Shown here in pieces: positions 63,979 to 64,000 of a stretch of DNA of 64,000 nucleotides (position 1 is the first letter of the stretch; each line of letters opens with the position of its first letter). The notes under the pieces were generated by a model. That model saw nothing but the letters and a program-made list of their open reading frames with translations, had not been told where the DNA came from and did no database searches. The position numbers and the translations under genes are program-made. The stretch lies in the NCBI RefSeq assembly GCF_003024515.2, contig NZ_PYIX02000013.1, positions 1 to 64,000 of the forward strand, given 5' to 3'. The stretch is from Acinetobacter sichuanensis (GTDB lineage: Bacteria; Pseudomonadota; Gammaproteobacteria; Pseudomonadales; Moraxellaceae).

Positions 63979-64000
63979 CGCCCCAAGATCAAACCAACAT

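Overview
The window is from an Acinetobacter chromosome or a very close relative. The evidence is the AT-rich, low-GC coding style, the trpA-accD-folC-SPOR order, the tRNA-Pro/Arg/His/Pro operon beside nadA and argJ, and protein sequences typical of Moraxellaceae. All family names come from reading the sequence and from memory; no database search was run.

Positions 1 to about 23,770 are the structural half of a P2-like (Peduovirus-type) temperate myophage prophage. Read from right to left, the gene order is that of P2: portal Q and terminase P (plus strand), then divergently O-N-M-L-X, two holin-like membrane proteins, a muramidase endolysin, R-S, V-W-J-I, a tailspike-type fibre, FI-FII, E/E', T, U, D and ogr. 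Three copies of one dyad, GTTGTA-N11-TACAAC, sit before FI, before V and between O and P. They are the expected late-promoter sites for the Ogr-type activator encoded at the left edge. The P2 programmed -1 frameshift site T-TTT-TTG is kept at E/E'. Between ogr and D is a cargo pair, a Com-like zinc protein overlapping a Dam methylase; the methylase is broken by one extra A. The genes for integration, immunity and replication are not in the window, so they lie left of position 1 or are lost. Downstream of Q come a GC-rich patch that resembles P2/186 cos, one unrecognised ORF and a 0.6 kb AT-rich repeat region that ends at a tRNA-Pro gene, the probable attachment site.

Positions 23,773-24,244 hold the tRNA operon (two identical tRNA-Pro, tRNA-His, tRNA-Arg) with a clear sigma70 promoter. 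From about 24.3 kb on, the DNA is ordinary chromosome: nadA, argJ, secA, a peroxiredoxin, a GST, an overlapping metallo-hydrolase/phosphatase pair, the SPOR-folC-accD-trpA operon, and an NhaC-type antiporter. Next come an AraC regulator divergent from a tandem pair of ferritin-like 'metal-dependent hydrolases', a CoA-transferase with a second AraC regulator, and a thiolase plus FadB-like beta-oxidation operon. The last part has a methyltransferase, hemolysin III, an MFS carrier, a metallophosphoesterase, a phospholipase D, an acyltransferase, hflX, a CidA/LrgB pair and two DUF2147 proteins.

Three genes are interrupted while the rest of their reading frame is intact: dam (+1 base in an A run), a secreted protein at 39.3-39.8 kb (one in-frame TAA) and a HAD hydrolase at 51.3-52.0 kb (two in-frame TAA).
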